From the NCBI RefSeq assembly GCF_001888185.1, contig NZ_CP016364.1, positions 3,348,001-3,412,000 of the forward strand: a DNA stretch of 64,000 bases. The letters run 5' to 3'. The position numbers were made by a program, and so were the translations under genes. Under the pieces are notes generated by a model. It had not been told where the DNA came from. It ran no database searches and worked only from the letters and a program-made list of their open reading frames with translations. This document shows, piece by piece, positions 47,917 to 56,803 of the stretch (position 1 is its first letter; the number at the start of each line of letters is the position of its first letter). Origin of the DNA: Phaeobacter porticola (GTDB lineage Bacteria; Pseudomonadota; Alphaproteobacteria; Rhodobacterales; Rhodobacteraceae).

Positions 47917-48354
47917 ATGACACACACCCGATTTGCCTTCATCAAGGCGCACTGGCATTCTGATATCGTTGATCGCGCGCTGGAGGGCTTTCAGGAGCTG
48001 ATCCCCGCAGAGCAGATCGACGTGTTTGATGTCCCCGGCGCCTTTGAGATGCCGCTTCTGGCCAAAGAACTGGCCAAGACCGGCAAATACGACGCCATCG
48101 CCTGTGCGGCCTTTGTCGTGGACGGCGGCATCTATCGCCATGATTTTGTGGCCCAGGCTGTGGTGGACGGTCTGATGCAGGCCGGTATGGAGACCAACGT
48201 ACCGGTCCTGTCCGTCTCCCTGACGCCGCACCATTATCAGGAAACCGATCATCACAACGCAATCTACCGCGCCCATTTCGTCGACAAGGGGCGCGAGGCG
48301 GCCAATGCCGCGCTGATGATCACCAAGACCCGCAAAGAGGCCTTGAGCGAGTAA
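47917..48354 (+). CDS. ribH: 6,7-dimethyl-8-ribityllumazine synthase, RibH2 type
   Basis: A 145-residue lumazine synthase condensing 5-amino-6-ribitylaminouracil with 3,4-dihydroxybutanone phosphate. FAFIKAHWHSDIVDRALEGF is divided over the first helix-strand unit; FDVPGAFEMPL and VDGGIYRHDFVAQAV match the RibH2 (decameric, Brucella/Mesorhizobium) subtype, not the icosahedral type. It is controlled by the upstream FMN riboswitch and stands alone. A hairpin at 48370-48388 follows. Confidence 0.93.
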   Translation: MTHTRFAFIKAHWHSDIVDRALEGFQELIPAEQIDVFDVPGAFEMPLLAKELAKTGKYDAIACAAFVVDGGIYRHDFVAQAVVDGLMQAGMETNVPVLSVSLTPHHYQETDHHNAIYRAHFVDKGREAANAALMITKTRKEALSE

Positions 48355-48369
48355 CCTGCAATAGGCGAG

Positions 48370-48390
48370 GGCCTATCCCAGATAGGCCTT
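48370..48390. terminator. Hairpin between ribH and thiQ
   Basis: GGCCTATC (48370-48377) pairs with GATAGGCC (48381-48388) around CCA, sixteen bases past the ribH stop and overlapping the thiQ stop. The T-run is very short, so termination efficiency is doubtful. Confidence 0.4.
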
Positions 48391-49065
48391 CAGCGCAGGC
48401 GGCGGATTGTCCAGCAATTCCGCCGTCGCCATTGGCGGGTGGGCCACGCCATCCGCCACCAACACCACCTGATCGGCAATCCGGCGCGCATCGGCAGGGT
48501 CATGGCTGACCATCAGCACAGTGGCCCCGGTCTCCGCCGCCAGTTCCGCCACCAGATCCAGCATTTCCGCCTTCAGCGCTGGCCCCAGCGCCGCAAATGG
48601 CTCATCCAGCAGCAGAAGATCGCGCCCCTGCACCAATACGCGGCCCAGCGCCACGCGGCTTTGCTGGCCACCGGACAGGGCGGCGGGTTTGCGATCTTCC
48701 ATGCCTGCCAATCCCACCCGCGCAATCGCGGCCTGCACCCGTGCCTGCTCTTCTGACGTCAATCGCAGATTCGGGCGGACCCCAAGGCCCACGTTTTGCG
48801 CCACACTCAGATGCGGAAACAGATTGCCGTCCTGAAACAGCATCGCGATGGGCCGCTGCCCCGGCAAAACATCGGTCAGCGCGCGCCCCTGCCAGGACAG
48901 CGTTCCGACCGTGATGGGAACGAACCCTGCAATTGCCTCGATCAGCGTGGTCTTGCCCGCACCAGAGGGGCCAATCACCGCCACCCGATGACCCGCCTCA
49001 ATCGCAAGATCCGCGCGCACGATAAAGCCACCGTTATCCAACCGGCAGTTCTCAAGTCTCAGCAT
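48373..49065 (-). CDS. thiQ: Thiamine ABC transporter, ATP-binding protein ThiQ
   Basis: A 230-residue ATPase with Walker A GPSGAGKTTLIE, Q-loop LFQDGNLFPHLSV, signature LSGGQQSRVALGR and Walker B LLLLDEPFAALGP. It powers thiamine/TPP uptake. ATG 49065 (MLRLEN) is the standard ThiQ start; longer in-frame starts lie well within thiP. It overlaps thiP by 14 bp and ends the thiBPQ operon. Confidence 0.93.
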   Translation of the reverse strand: MLRLENCRLDNGGFIVRADLAIEAGHRVAVIGPSGAGKTTLIEAIAGFVPITVGTLSWQGRALTDVLPGQRPIAMLFQDGNLFPHLSVAQNVGLGVRPNLRLTSEEQARVQAAIARVGLAGMEDRKPAALSGGQQSRVALGRVLVQGRDLLLLDEPFAALGPALKAEMLDLVAELAAETGATVLMVSHDPADARRIADQVVLVADGVAHPPMATAELLDNPPPALKAYLG

Positions 49066-50608
49066 GGCGACGACCTCCCCGGTCGAGAATGTAAAACGCT
49101 CCCATGGACAGGCACAAAAGCAAGAGCGCCCCACCCGAGGCTGCCTCCATCCGGTAGGCCCCCATCAGGCGATAGATCTGCAAGGGCAAGGTTGCTGTTT
49201 CAGAATCGGCAAACAGCGCAATGACACCGAGATCCCCCATCGACAGCGCTGCCGCCAACCCGGCGGCAAAGCCGATCTGCGGGCGCAGACGGGGCAACAG
49301 CACCCGGCGCAGAAACACCCCGCCGCGCATATCAAGCGAGAGCGACAGACGGCCATAGCGCGCCAGCACCTCCCGCACCCGCGGGATCAGAATGCGCAGC
49401 GCAAAGGGCAGCGACATCAGCGCATTCACCACCGCTGTGACCGGCAGCGCCAGTGCAAAGGGATCCGCCACAGGATAGATCAGAATAAACAGGCCAGTGC
49501 CGATCACCAGTGGCGATACCGCCAGCCCCAACAGGCCCGACAGCTCCACCAACCCGCCCCGGCCCAGCGCCACCGCAACCGCCATCGGCAAAGCCACCGC
49601 CAGCAACACCAGCGTGCTGACCCCGGCAATCAGCGTCGAATACACCGCCGCCCACCAGACCGACGCCCCCATCGACACCAGTCCCGGCAGGCCAGCGATC
49701 ACAATCGCGCTCAGCGGAAGCAACAAAAACACCGCAGCACCAATGATGCATATGGCGTCCGCGACGAGGGCGAAACTCCCCCGCCCGTCCCAGCGCCGTA
49801 CCGGGCGGTCCAGTCCGGCGCCAAAGCCTTCCCCCGTGGCCACCCGCAAGGCCACCAGCGCCGCGCCACCGGTCAACAACAGTTGAACACCCGACAACAT
49901 CGCCGCGCGGCCCAGATCAAAATCAAATCGAAATGCCTGATAGATCGCCAGTTCAATGGTGGTGGCGCGCGGCCCGCCGCCCAGCGTCAGCGCCACCGCA
50001 AAGCTCGACAGGCAGATCGCAAACACCACCGCCAGCGCGCCGGGCACCACCTGTCGCAGCATTGGCGCCTCCAGCAGCTGCCACATCGCGCGGCTGTCTG
50101 CATTGATCTGCGCCGCCAAGCGAAACCGTTCTGCCGGGATCTCTTGCCAGCCCTGCAGGATCAGCCGCGTCGCCAGTGGCAGATTGAAAAACACATGCGC
50201 CAGAACGACCCCATGCAACCCATAGATCTGCACCGGCTCAAATCCGAACAGGCCCAGCAAATCGCTCAACCAGCCAGAGCGGCCAAACACCGCAAGAATG
50301 CCGAGGATTGCCACGATCACCGGCAGGATGAAGGGCGCGCCCATGAGGGCGATCAGGAAGCGCCGTCCCGGAAACCGCCGCCGCGCCAGCGCCCGGGCAA
50401 CCGGCACCGCCAGCACCACGCTGACAACAGCCGAGAGCACCGCCTGCATTACAGTGAACCGAATAGCGGCCCAATCAGCAAACCCAAGCCCGCGCCCAAC
50501 CTCGGCGCGCCAGACCACTGCCGCCAGCGCCCCAAGGATCAGCGCCGCCACCACAGCAGCGACGCCCAGACCCCAGCGGGATCTTAGCGGCTGAGCGCAG
50601 TCAGCCAT
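49052..50608 (-). CDS. thiP: Thiamine ABC transporter, permease ThiP
   Basis: A 518-residue fused permease with about twelve helices in two homologous halves. EAA-type loops are visible in each half: LPLATRLILQGWQEIPAERFRLA and LPFALRILIPRVREVLARYGRL (shown partially). It overlaps the end of thiB by 25 bp. The G+C-rich minus strand creates a long open frame on the opposite strand that is not a gene. Confidence 0.94.
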   Translation of the reverse strand: MADCAQPLRSRWGLGVAAVVAALILGALAAVVWRAEVGRGLGFADWAAIRFTVMQAVLSAVVSVVLAVPVARALARRRFPGRRFLIALMGAPFILPVIVAILGILAVFGRSGWLSDLLGLFGFEPVQIYGLHGVVLAHVFFNLPLATRLILQGWQEIPAERFRLAAQINADSRAMWQLLEAPMLRQVVPGALAVVFAICLSSFAVALTLGGGPRATTIELAIYQAFRFDFDLGRAAMLSGVQLLLTGGAALVALRVATGEGFGAGLDRPVRRWDGRGSFALVADAICIIGAAVFLLLPLSAIVIAGLPGLVSMGASVWWAAVYSTLIAGVSTLVLLAVALPMAVAVALGRGGLVELSGLLGLAVSPLVIGTGLFILIYPVADPFALALPVTAVVNALMSLPFALRILIPRVREVLARYGRLSLSLDMRGGVFLRRVLLPRLRPQIGFAAGLAAALSMGDLGVIALFADSETATLPLQIYRLMGAYRMEAASGGALLLLCLSMGAFYILDRGGRRHAET

Positions 50609-51561
50609 TCATCCAGCGCCACATCGCGCAGCGCCGCCGCCTCATCTTCGCTCAGCAGCAGCGATTTTTCCGGTGCCACCAGGGTCTCAAACCCTTTGGG
50701 CAACCCATCAGCCGGCGTCACTGCCGGATACATCCAGTTGGTGGTCGGAATGATCGACTGGAATGCGTCCGACACCATAAAGGCCAGGAATTGTTCCGCC
50801 AGTTCCGGCTGGTCACTGGTCGCCAACTTACCGGCAACTTCGACGTGCATGTAGTGACCTTCGTCAAACACCGCTGCCGCCTTGCTGTCATCTTCCTCAG
50901 CAATCAGATGATAAGCGGGCGAGGTGGTATAGGACAGCACCATATCGGCCTCCCCCTCCAGGAACAGACCATAGGCTTCGGACCAGCCCTTGGTCACGGT
51001 CAGCACATTGTCCGCCAGCCCGTCCCAGATCTCAGGCGCCTTATCGCCATAAGCAGTCTTCACCCACATCAACAACCCCAGACCCGGCGTCGACGAACGC
51101 GGATCCTGAATGACGATCTTCAGATCACTTTCGGCCAGCTCGGCAAAATTCGCAGGCGCGTCCATTCCCGCCTTGTGAACGAAGGCAAAATAGCCCCAGT
51201 CATAAGGGGCGAAAGTGGCGTCCTCCCAGGCGAAGGGCAGCGCATAGTCGGCACTGACCGAATGATCCGCAAACAGACCTGTCGCCTTGGCCGCTGCGGT
51301 CAGATTGGTATCAAGCCCCAGCACCACATCAGCGTCAGAGCGCGCGCCTTCCAGCTTCACCCGCGCCAGCAGCCCCGCGCCGTCGCCTGCGCCGACCAGC
51401 TTCAGATCACAGCCACAGGTCGCCTCAAAGGCTTTCTCGACGGCCGGACCAGGCCCCCAGTCAGAGACAAAGCTGTCGTAGGTGTAGACAATCAATTCAG
51501 GCGTATCGGCATAGGCGGCCGTAGCGCCCAGCAGTCCCGCTGCAAGTACAAGATGTTTCAT
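50584..51561 (-). CDS. thiB: Thiamine ABC transporter, substrate-binding protein ThiB
   Basis: A 325-residue periplasmic binding protein. A signal peptide (about 1-18, ending AAYA) is followed by ELIVYTYDSFVSDWGPGP, the diagnostic ThiB N-terminus. Later parts are LGLDTNLTAAAKATGLF and PTTNWMYPAVTP. ATG 51561 has AAGGAGG six bases upstream; an in-frame ATG at 51588 lies within the riboswitch leader. It is the first gene of thiBPQ and is governed by a TPP riboswitch. Confidence 0.94.
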   Translation of the reverse strand: MKHLVLAAGLLGATAAYADTPELIVYTYDSFVSDWGPGPAVEKAFEATCGCDLKLVGAGDGAGLLARVKLEGARSDADVVLGLDTNLTAAAKATGLFADHSVSADYALPFAWEDATFAPYDWGYFAFVHKAGMDAPANFAELAESDLKIVIQDPRSSTPGLGLLMWVKTAYGDKAPEIWDGLADNVLTVTKGWSEAYGLFLEGEADMVLSYTTSPAYHLIAEEDDSKAAAVFDEGHYMHVEVAGKLATSDQPELAEQFLAFMVSDAFQSIIPTTNWMYPAVTPADGLPKGFETLVAPEKSLLLSEDEAAALRDVALDEWLTALSR

Positions 51562-51602
51562 GGCATCCTCCTTCGCGACGAGGGGCAAGGGAGGAGCCAG
51601 TC

Positions 51603-51684
51603 CATACCTTCCCTCCGCCGGTTCTAGCCGGTTCAGGTTCTACGGGTGTGATCTCAGCGCCGAAGGCGCACCCCGAGGTGGCGC
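51603..51684 (-). ncRNA. TPP riboswitch (THI element) upstream of thiBPQ
   Basis: On the minus strand the conserved strings TCGGGGTGC, GCTGAGATCACACCCGT, AGAACCTGA, an ACCGGCTAGAACCGG arm and CGGAGGGAAGGT occur in the right order. It lies 42 bp before the thiB start. The Shine-Dalgarno is close behind the aptamer, so control of translation initiation is plausible. Confidence 0.93.
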
Positions 51685-51765
51685 GGACCCTAAGCGGCAG
51701 ACCCGCGAAAGACAAGCGATAGCCGCCTTGCATATGCTCAAAGAACGACAGTAGGGCTGACTAAT

Positions 51766-51783
51766 TGTTTCGCACGCGAAACA
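51766..51783. promoter_or_regulatory. 18-bp palindrome upstream of aroC
   Basis: TGTTTCGC and GCGAAACA form perfect 8-bp arms around AC. It lies in the gap between the thi leader and aroC, 182 bp before aroC and about 82 bp beyond the riboswitch, so it could act on either promoter. The cognate regulator is unknown. Confidence 0.45.
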
Positions 51784-51964
51784 TTGGGGGAGTCTGCCTG
51801 TCCTTTCTGCCAGGTTAACACCTCCTATCTTCTGACCGGGAATATCCCGGGGAATCGACCGCAGGGTGGCGGGGGCAGCGCCCCCAACACGCTGCGCAAC
51901 ACAGGAAACCCCTTGAGAGAGCCGCCCTCCCCCGCTAAGCAATCCCGCAAAGGAGACCGCGCCC

Positions 51965-53071
51965 ATGTCGATCAACAGCTTTGGCCATTTGTTCCGCGTC
52001 ACCACCTGGGGCGAAAGCCACGGACCCGCCTTGGGTGCGACGGTTGACGGCTGCCCCCCCAATGTCCCGGTCGATGCCGAGATGTTGCAGCAGTGGCTGG
52101 ACAAACGTCGCCCCGGTCAGAACAAGAACATGACCCAGCGCAACGAACCTGACGCGGTCAAAATCCTGTCAGGTGTGTTCGAGGGCAAATCAACCGGCAC
52201 GCCGATTCAGCTGATGATCGAAAACACCGATCAGCGCTCCAAGGATTACGGCGATATCGCCCAGACTTTCCGCCCCGGCCATGCCGACATCACCTATTTC
52301 CAGAAATACGGCAATCGCGATTATCGTGGCGGTGGGCGTTCTTCGGCTCGCGAAACCGCAGCCCGTGTTGCGGCTGGCGGTGTGGCACGGGAGGCGATCA
52401 AGGCGCTGGTGCCCGACCTGGAAATCAAAGGCTACATGACCCGCATGGGAGAGATGGAAATCGACCGCAGCCGCTTTGATTGGGACGCCATTGACCGGAA
52501 TGATTTCTGGATCCCCGATGCAGACGCCGTTCAGGACTGGGAAGGTTACCTACAGGGACTGCGCAAGGATCACGAGTCCGTTGGTGCTGTGATTGAGGTT
52601 GTCGCCCGAGGCGTGCCCGCAGGCATCGGCGCGCCGATCTATGGCAAACTGGACACCGATCTGGCCGCAGCGATGATGTCGATCAACGCAGTGAAAGCCG
52701 TCGAGATCGGCGAAGGCATGAATGCAGCGGTCCTCAAAGGCTCCGAAAACGCTGATGAGATCTTCCTCGGCGAGGATGGCCAGCCGGTCTATTCCTCCAA
52801 TCATGCGGGCGGCATTCTGGGTGGCATTTCCACCGGGCAGGATGTCGTGGTGCGCTTTGCGGTCAAACCCACGTCATCAATCCTGACGCCGCGCCAGTCG
52901 ATCCGAAAGGATGGCAGCGCCGCCGAAGTCATCACCAAAGGCCGCCATGACCCCTGTGTTGGAATCCGTGCGGTGCCGGTGGCAGAGGCGATGATGGCCT
53001 GCGTGATCCTGGATCACCTGTTGCTGCATCGCGGTCAGGTGGGCGAGAACCAGGGCCATATCGGCGGTTGA
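51965..53071 (+). CDS. aroC: Chorismate synthase
   Basis: A 368-residue enzyme that makes chorismate from 5-enolpyruvylshikimate-3-phosphate using reduced FMN. The N-terminal [20 protein letters not shown] (partial), the [18 protein letters not shown] segment and the C-terminal [18 protein letters not shown] are signatures. AAAGGAGA precedes the ATG. About 200 bp of leader upstream shows the 18-bp palindrome and no gene. Confidence 0.97.
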   Translation: MSINSFGHLFRVTTWGESHGPALGATVDGCPPNVPVDAEMLQQWLDKRRPGQNKNMTQRNEPDAVKILSGVFEGKSTGTPIQLMIENTDQRSKDYGDIAQTFRPGHADITYFQKYGNRDYRGGGRSSARETAARVAAGGVAREAIKALVPDLEIKGYMTRMGEMEIDRSRFDWDAIDRNDFWIPDADAVQDWEGYLQGLRKDHESVGAVIEVVARGVPAGIGAPIYGKLDTDLAAAMMSINAVKAVEIGEGMNAAVLKGSENADEIFLGEDGQPVYSSNHAGGILGGISTGQDVVVRFAVKPTSSILTPRQSIRKDGSAAEVITKGRHDPCVGIRAVPVAEAMMACVILDHLLLHRGQVGENQGHIGG

Positions 53072-53079
53072 TCCGATCA

Positions 53080-53110
53080 CCGTCTCGCCCTGATGTCAGA
53101 CGCGAGACGG
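53080..53110. terminator. Hairpin between aroC and the malonyl-CoA synthetase gene
   Basis: CCGTCTCGC (53080-53088) pairs with GCGAGACGG (53102-53110) over a 13-base loop between two convergent genes. There is no T-run on either side, so it may be a rho-assisted or stabilising hairpin. Confidence 0.4.
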
Positions 53111-53125
53111 CGGCGGCCTCTCTAA

Positions 53126-54628
53126 TCAGGTAAACAGCTGGGCGAATGTCTCGCGCAGCGCTTTTTTCTGCACTTTGCCCATGGTGTTGCGCGGCAGTTC
53201 CTTCATCAGCGCGATATACTTGGGCTGTTTGAACTTCGCCAGCTGCCCTGACAAAGCCGCTTGAATGGCCGCAGCATCGGTGCCCTCCCCAGTCGGGACT
53301 ACCACGGCCACAACCGCCTCGCCGAAATCGGGATGTGGTACGCCGATCACCGCACTTTCGAGCACCCCGGGAAGATCGTCGATCAGCGTCTCGACCTCCT
53401 TCGGATAGACATTGAACCCCCCGGAGATCACCAGATCCTTTTCCCGGCCCACGATGGTGACATAACCCCTGTCGTCAATCTTCGCGAGATCACCGGTGAT
53501 GAACCAGCCATCCGGGCGCAGCTCCTCGGCGGTTTTCTCCGGCATCTGCCAGTAGCCCTGAAACACATTCGGCCCGCGCACTTCCAGCACGCCAATTTCG
53601 CCCAGCGGGATTTCCGCATTGTCCAGCGTCACCCGCGCCCCGACCCCCGGCAATGGGGGGCCAACGGTGCCAGCGATCCGTTCGCCCTCATAAGGGTTGG
53701 AGGTGCTCATATTGGTTTCCGTCATCCCGTAGCGTTCCAGAATACGGTGACCAGTGCGGGTCTGCCATTGCTCGTGGGTCTCCACCAGCAGCGGCGCCGA
53801 CCCGGAGATGAACAGCCGCATATTGGCCGCCAGATCCGGGGTCAGCCGTGCGTCCGACAAAAGCCGTGTGTAGAAGGTCGGCACCCCCATCAGCGCCGTG
53901 GCATTTGGCATCTCTGTCAGTATCGCCTCCGCATCAAAACCGGGCAGCAGCACCACCTGCGCGCCTGCCAGAAGGGCCACGTTGGTCGCCACAAACAGCC
54001 CATGCGTGTGAAAGATCGGCAGGGCATGGATCAGCACATCCTCAGCTGTGAACTGCCAATAATCGCGCAAGGCCAGTGAGTTGGAATAGAGGTTTTCATG
54101 GCTGAGCATCGCCCCCTTGGAGCGCCCGGTGGTACCAGAGGTATAGAGGATCGCCGCCAGATCGGAGGGCTTCCGTTCAATCGGTTCGAACCCCGCTTGC
54201 CCAGCCGCCAAATCCGCAAGGCTGCCCTGCCCCGCCCCATCCAGCGTCAGAAGATGCGCCCTACCTGCCACCCCCTGCACCCCGTCCAGCCGCGCAGGAT
54301 CACAGACAAACACAAATGGCGTGGCATCCCCGATGAAATAAGCAACCTCGGCATCGGTATAGGCGGGGTTGAGTGGCAGAAAGATTGCCCCGGCCATCAC
54401 CGTTCCCAGATAGAGCTGGAGTGCCGCAAGGGATTTATTCACCTGAGCAGCCACACGATCGCCCGGCGCGACTCCACGTGAAACAAGTGCGGCTGCCATA
54501 CGCTCCGCCCCCGCAAACAGATCGCCATAGCTGACCGGATCCGCGCCGGGACGGGTGGCAAACAGGGCGCCCTCGCGCCCCAGGGACGCAGCACGCAGGT
54601 GGAACATCAGAGGATTGGCGTCATACAT
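53126..54628 (-). CDS. Malonyl-CoA synthetase (MatB-like acyl-CoA ligase)
   Basis: A 500-residue ANL-superfamily ligase. The AMP-binding P-loop is LYTSGTTGRSKGAM, the A5 region ERYGMTETNMSTSNPYEGER, the A7 motif WFITGDL and the C-terminal Lys in RNTMGKVQKKALR. The MTETNMSTSNPYEG string and length suit MatB, which joins malonate to CoA. ATG 54628 has AAGGAG thirteen bases upstream counted to the ATG; the ORF is open 45 codons further, but that overlaps the divergent transporter leader. No malonate transporter or decarboxylase is adjacent. Confidence 0.85.
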   Translation of the reverse strand: MYDANPLMFHLRAASLGREGALFATRPGADPVSYGDLFAGAERMAAALVSRGVAPGDRVAAQVNKSLAALQLYLGTVMAGAIFLPLNPAYTDAEVAYFIGDATPFVFVCDPARLDGVQGVAGRAHLLTLDGAGQGSLADLAAGQAGFEPIERKPSDLAAILYTSGTTGRSKGAMLSHENLYSNSLALRDYWQFTAEDVLIHALPIFHTHGLFVATNVALLAGAQVVLLPGFDAEAILTEMPNATALMGVPTFYTRLLSDARLTPDLAANMRLFISGSAPLLVETHEQWQTRTGHRILERYGMTETNMSTSNPYEGERIAGTVGPPLPGVGARVTLDNAEIPLGEIGVLEVRGPNVFQGYWQMPEKTAEELRPDGWFITGDLAKIDDRGYVTIVGREKDLVISGGFNVYPKEVETLIDDLPGVLESAVIGVPHPDFGEAVVAVVVPTGEGTDAAAIQAALSGQLAKFKQPKYIALMKELPRNTMGKVQKKALRETFAQLFT

Positions 54629-54744
54629 CGGAGGACTCCTTGCAGCGGGGCGACGGGTGGGTGCAGCGTTGCGTGACCTTGGACAAAGCCGGGTGGGAAA
54701 ATCAACCCGTTGCACTTTCTGACGCTTGGGCGCAGGGTCTGCGC

Positions 54745-55680
54745 ATGGTGAAATCCTTAACATCGCATCAACCGGGCCGTGCCATCGCGCTGAAACTGGC
54801 GGCGATTGCCCTGTTCACCGGGCTGGCGGCGATCATCAAAGCGACCTCGGACGTGGTGCCCGCCGGTGAGGCGGTGTTCTTCCGATCGTTTTTTGCCATT
54901 CCGGTGATCCTGATCTGGCTGACCCTGCGCGGGGAGCTGCTGCACGGGCTAAAGACAAACCGCCCCGGTGGCCATTTCCTGCGTGGAATACTCGGGACAA
55001 CAGCGATGGGCATGACCTTCATGGGGCTGGGAATGTTGCCCCTTCCCGAGGTCACGGCGATTGGCTACGCCACGCCGATTTTTACACTGATTCTTGCGGC
55101 GGTTTTGCTGGGTGAGCGGATCAGGCTGATCCGCATCAGCGCTGTCACCATCGGGCTGGTCGGGGTTCTGGTGATGCTCTGGCCCCGATTGGGCAGCGGC
55201 AACCTTGGCGATACAGCCACACTGGGGGCGATCCTGATTCTGATCGCAACCGTGGCGCGGGGGCTGGTGCAGATCCACATTCGACGCATGGTTATGACAG
55301 AGCATACCGCAGCCATCGTGTTCTATTTCTCGCTCACCGCATCGCTCCTGTCGCTGTGCACGCTGCCCTTTGGCTGGGTCTGGCCGGATCCAACAACGCT
55401 GGTACTGTTGATCAGCGCGGGTCTGGTCGGCGGCGTAGCGCAGATCCTAGTCACATCGTCCTACCGCTTCGCCCCTGCCTCCATGCTGGCACCTTACGAT
55501 TATTCCTCAATGCTGTTTGCAATCCTGCTGGGCTACATATGGTTCAATGAGCTGCCAACGCTGGTGATGCTGATCGGGTCGGGGCTGGTGATCGCGGGCA
55601 ATGTGCTGGTGATCTGGCGCGAGAGCCGTCTGGGTCTGGAACGCGGCATGGCGCGGTCTGTCACCGATCCCAAGGCCTGA
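54745..55680 (+). CDS. DMT (EamA-type) family transporter
   Basis: A 311-residue membrane protein with ten predicted helices in two EamA repeats. The first begins IALKLAAIALFTGLAAIIK, and the second contains APYDYSSMLFAILLGYIWFNELP (in parts), the usual EamA ending. Members export amino acids, nucleosides or S-adenosylmethionine-like metabolites; the substrate is not predictable. ATG 54745 has AGGG eight bases upstream; the in-frame extension to 54640 would be a hydrophilic leader and is unsupported. Confidence 0.85.
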   Translation: MVKSLTSHQPGRAIALKLAAIALFTGLAAIIKATSDVVPAGEAVFFRSFFAIPVILIWLTLRGELLHGLKTNRPGGHFLRGILGTTAMGMTFMGLGMLPLPEVTAIGYATPIFTLILAAVLLGERIRLIRISAVTIGLVGVLVMLWPRLGSGNLGDTATLGAILILIATVARGLVQIHIRRMVMTEHTAAIVFYFSLTASLLSLCTLPFGWVWPDPTTLVLLISAGLVGGVAQILVTSSYRFAPASMLAPYDYSSMLFAILLGYIWFNELPTLVMLIGSGLVIAGNVLVIWRESRLGLERGMARSVTDPKA

Positions 55681-55689
55681 CAGAGCCGC

Positions 55690-56136
55690 CTACCCAGCCC
55701 CAAGCCGCGCGCGCAACGCGTTGATACGGTCGCGTAGATCGAACAATTCCTCCAAGTCACCTCCCATCGTCGCGGCAGCACAGGCTGAAATCTCACCCGC
55801 CTTTCCGACCAATTCGCGCCCCTGATCGCTGAGTTGCAGGATGCGGCTACGGTCGTCTTCGGGGTTGGCAACACGCGACAAAAGCCCCGCTGCCTCCATC
55901 CGTTTGAGCAGCGGGGTTAGTGTATTGGTTTCCAGATCCAAGCGGTCGCCCAGCGCCGAAATGGTCTGCCTGTCATGATGGTTCAGTGAAATCAGCACCA
56001 GATACTGAGGGTAGGTTAGCCCGAGAGGCGCTAATAACGGACGGTACAGCCGCGTAAGCGCGTGATTTGCGGAATATATCGCAAAGCACAAAAGGTCGGA
56101 GGTGTCCGGCATACTGGGATCGGGGGAGCTGGTCAT
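55690..56136 (-). CDS. ohrR: OhrR-type MarR-family organic hydroperoxide sensor
   Basis: A 148-residue MarR-family repressor. The redox-sensing Cys lies in LLCFAIYSAN (near residue 16), followed by LGLTYPQYLVL and the winged-helix segment DLETNTLTPLLKRMEAAGLL, the OhrR pattern (partial). Oxidation of this Cys by organic hydroperoxides releases the repressor from DNA. It diverges from ohr; two matching operator-like sites lie between the genes, consistent with autoregulation. Confidence 0.93.
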   Translation of the reverse strand: MTSSPDPSMPDTSDLLCFAIYSANHALTRLYRPLLAPLGLTYPQYLVLISLNHHDRQTISALGDRLDLETNTLTPLLKRMEAAGLLSRVANPEDDRSRILQLSDQGRELVGKAGEISACAAATMGGDLEELFDLRDRINALRARLGAG

Positions 56137-56149
56137 GCGGTCAATTTAA

Positions 56150-56216
56150 ATCGCGTACGATGTATTCGCAAGCCCTTGACCTTTGCTCAGATAACCCCAC
56201 TTATATCGCACGCGAT
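56150..56216. promoter_or_regulatory. Paired OhrR-like operators and ohr promoter
   Basis: Two sites share ATCGnnnnCGATGTA: ATCGCGTACGAT (56150-56161) and ATCGCACGCGAT (56205-56216), centres 55 bp apart. A TTGACC (56176-56181) and TTATAT (56201-56206) could form a promoter for ohr; the second operator overlaps the -10 and the first lies next to the ohrR start. Confidence 0.7.
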
Positions 56217-56255
56217 GTAAATTCGTACCAGACCACAGTAAGAAAGGATCCAAAC

Positions 56256-56684
56256 ATGAGCGTTTCTCCCGTCTACACCGCAGGGGCCACAGCAACCGGT
56301 GGCCGCGATGGCAAAGCCACGATCCACGACAGCGAGGTCAGCTTTGATCTGGATCCGCCCAAGGAAATGGGCGGCGGCGGCAACGGCAGCAACCCAGAGC
56401 AACTGTTCGCGGCCGGCTATGCCGCCTGCTATATCGGTGCGATGAAATTCGCGACCACGCAGGACGACAGCCTGGCCAAAGTGCCAAATGACGTTACTGT
56501 CCATTCTGAGGTGGGCATCGGCCCACGCGACGAAGGCGGTTTTGGCCTGACCGTGGCGCTGAAAGTCAGTCTGCCGGGCCTGTCCACAGAAGAGGCGCAG
56601 GCGGTGGCGGATGCCGGCCACAACATCTGCCCCTATTCAAACGCTGTACGCGGCAATGTGACCGTAACAACTGAATTGGTCTAA
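56256..56684 (+). CDS. ohr: Organic hydroperoxide resistance protein Ohr
   Basis: A 142-residue Ohr/OsmC-family thiol peroxidase. It opens MSVSPVYTAGATATGGRDG, the first catalytic Cys is in AAGYAACYIGAMKFA and the second in AGHNICPYSNAVRGN. It reduces organic hydroperoxides using lipoyl-dependent electrons. ATG 56256 has AAAGGA seven bases upstream; the ORF continues upstream through the operators, which are not coding. Confidence 0.95.
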   Translation: MSVSPVYTAGATATGGRDGKATIHDSEVSFDLDPPKEMGGGGNGSNPEQLFAAGYAACYIGAMKFATTQDDSLAKVPNDVTVHSEVGIGPRDEGGFGLTVALKVSLPGLSTEEAQAVADAGHNICPYSNAVRGNVTVTTELV

Positions 56685-56733
56685 TCAGATCGCATCACTG
56701 GACAGCCGCCCCTGCCAAAGGGGCTGATACGGA

Positions 56734-56763
56734 AAAAGCGCGGGGCATCTGCTCCGCGCTTTT
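56734..56763. terminator. Bidirectional terminator between ohr and ilvE
   Basis: AAAAGCGCGG (56734-56743) pairs with CCGCGCTTTT (56754-56763), with a 10-base central segment. A and T tracts on both sides fit two converging genes. Confidence 0.88.
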
Positions 56764-56803
56764 GCAATTTAACAGCGATGTTGCCATCATTTTGGTCGAA
56801 TGA

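Noticed and set aside
49064..50587. A 507-codon open frame on the plus strand opposite thiP
   Set aside because: Its product is an unstructured run of Arg, His, Gln and Pro, as expected for the antisense of a GC-rich gene; thiP has clear permease features.
53261..54079. A 272-codon plus-strand frame inside the malonyl-CoA synthetase gene
   Set aside because: It is the antisense shadow of a well-conserved ANL ligase and has no domain of its own.
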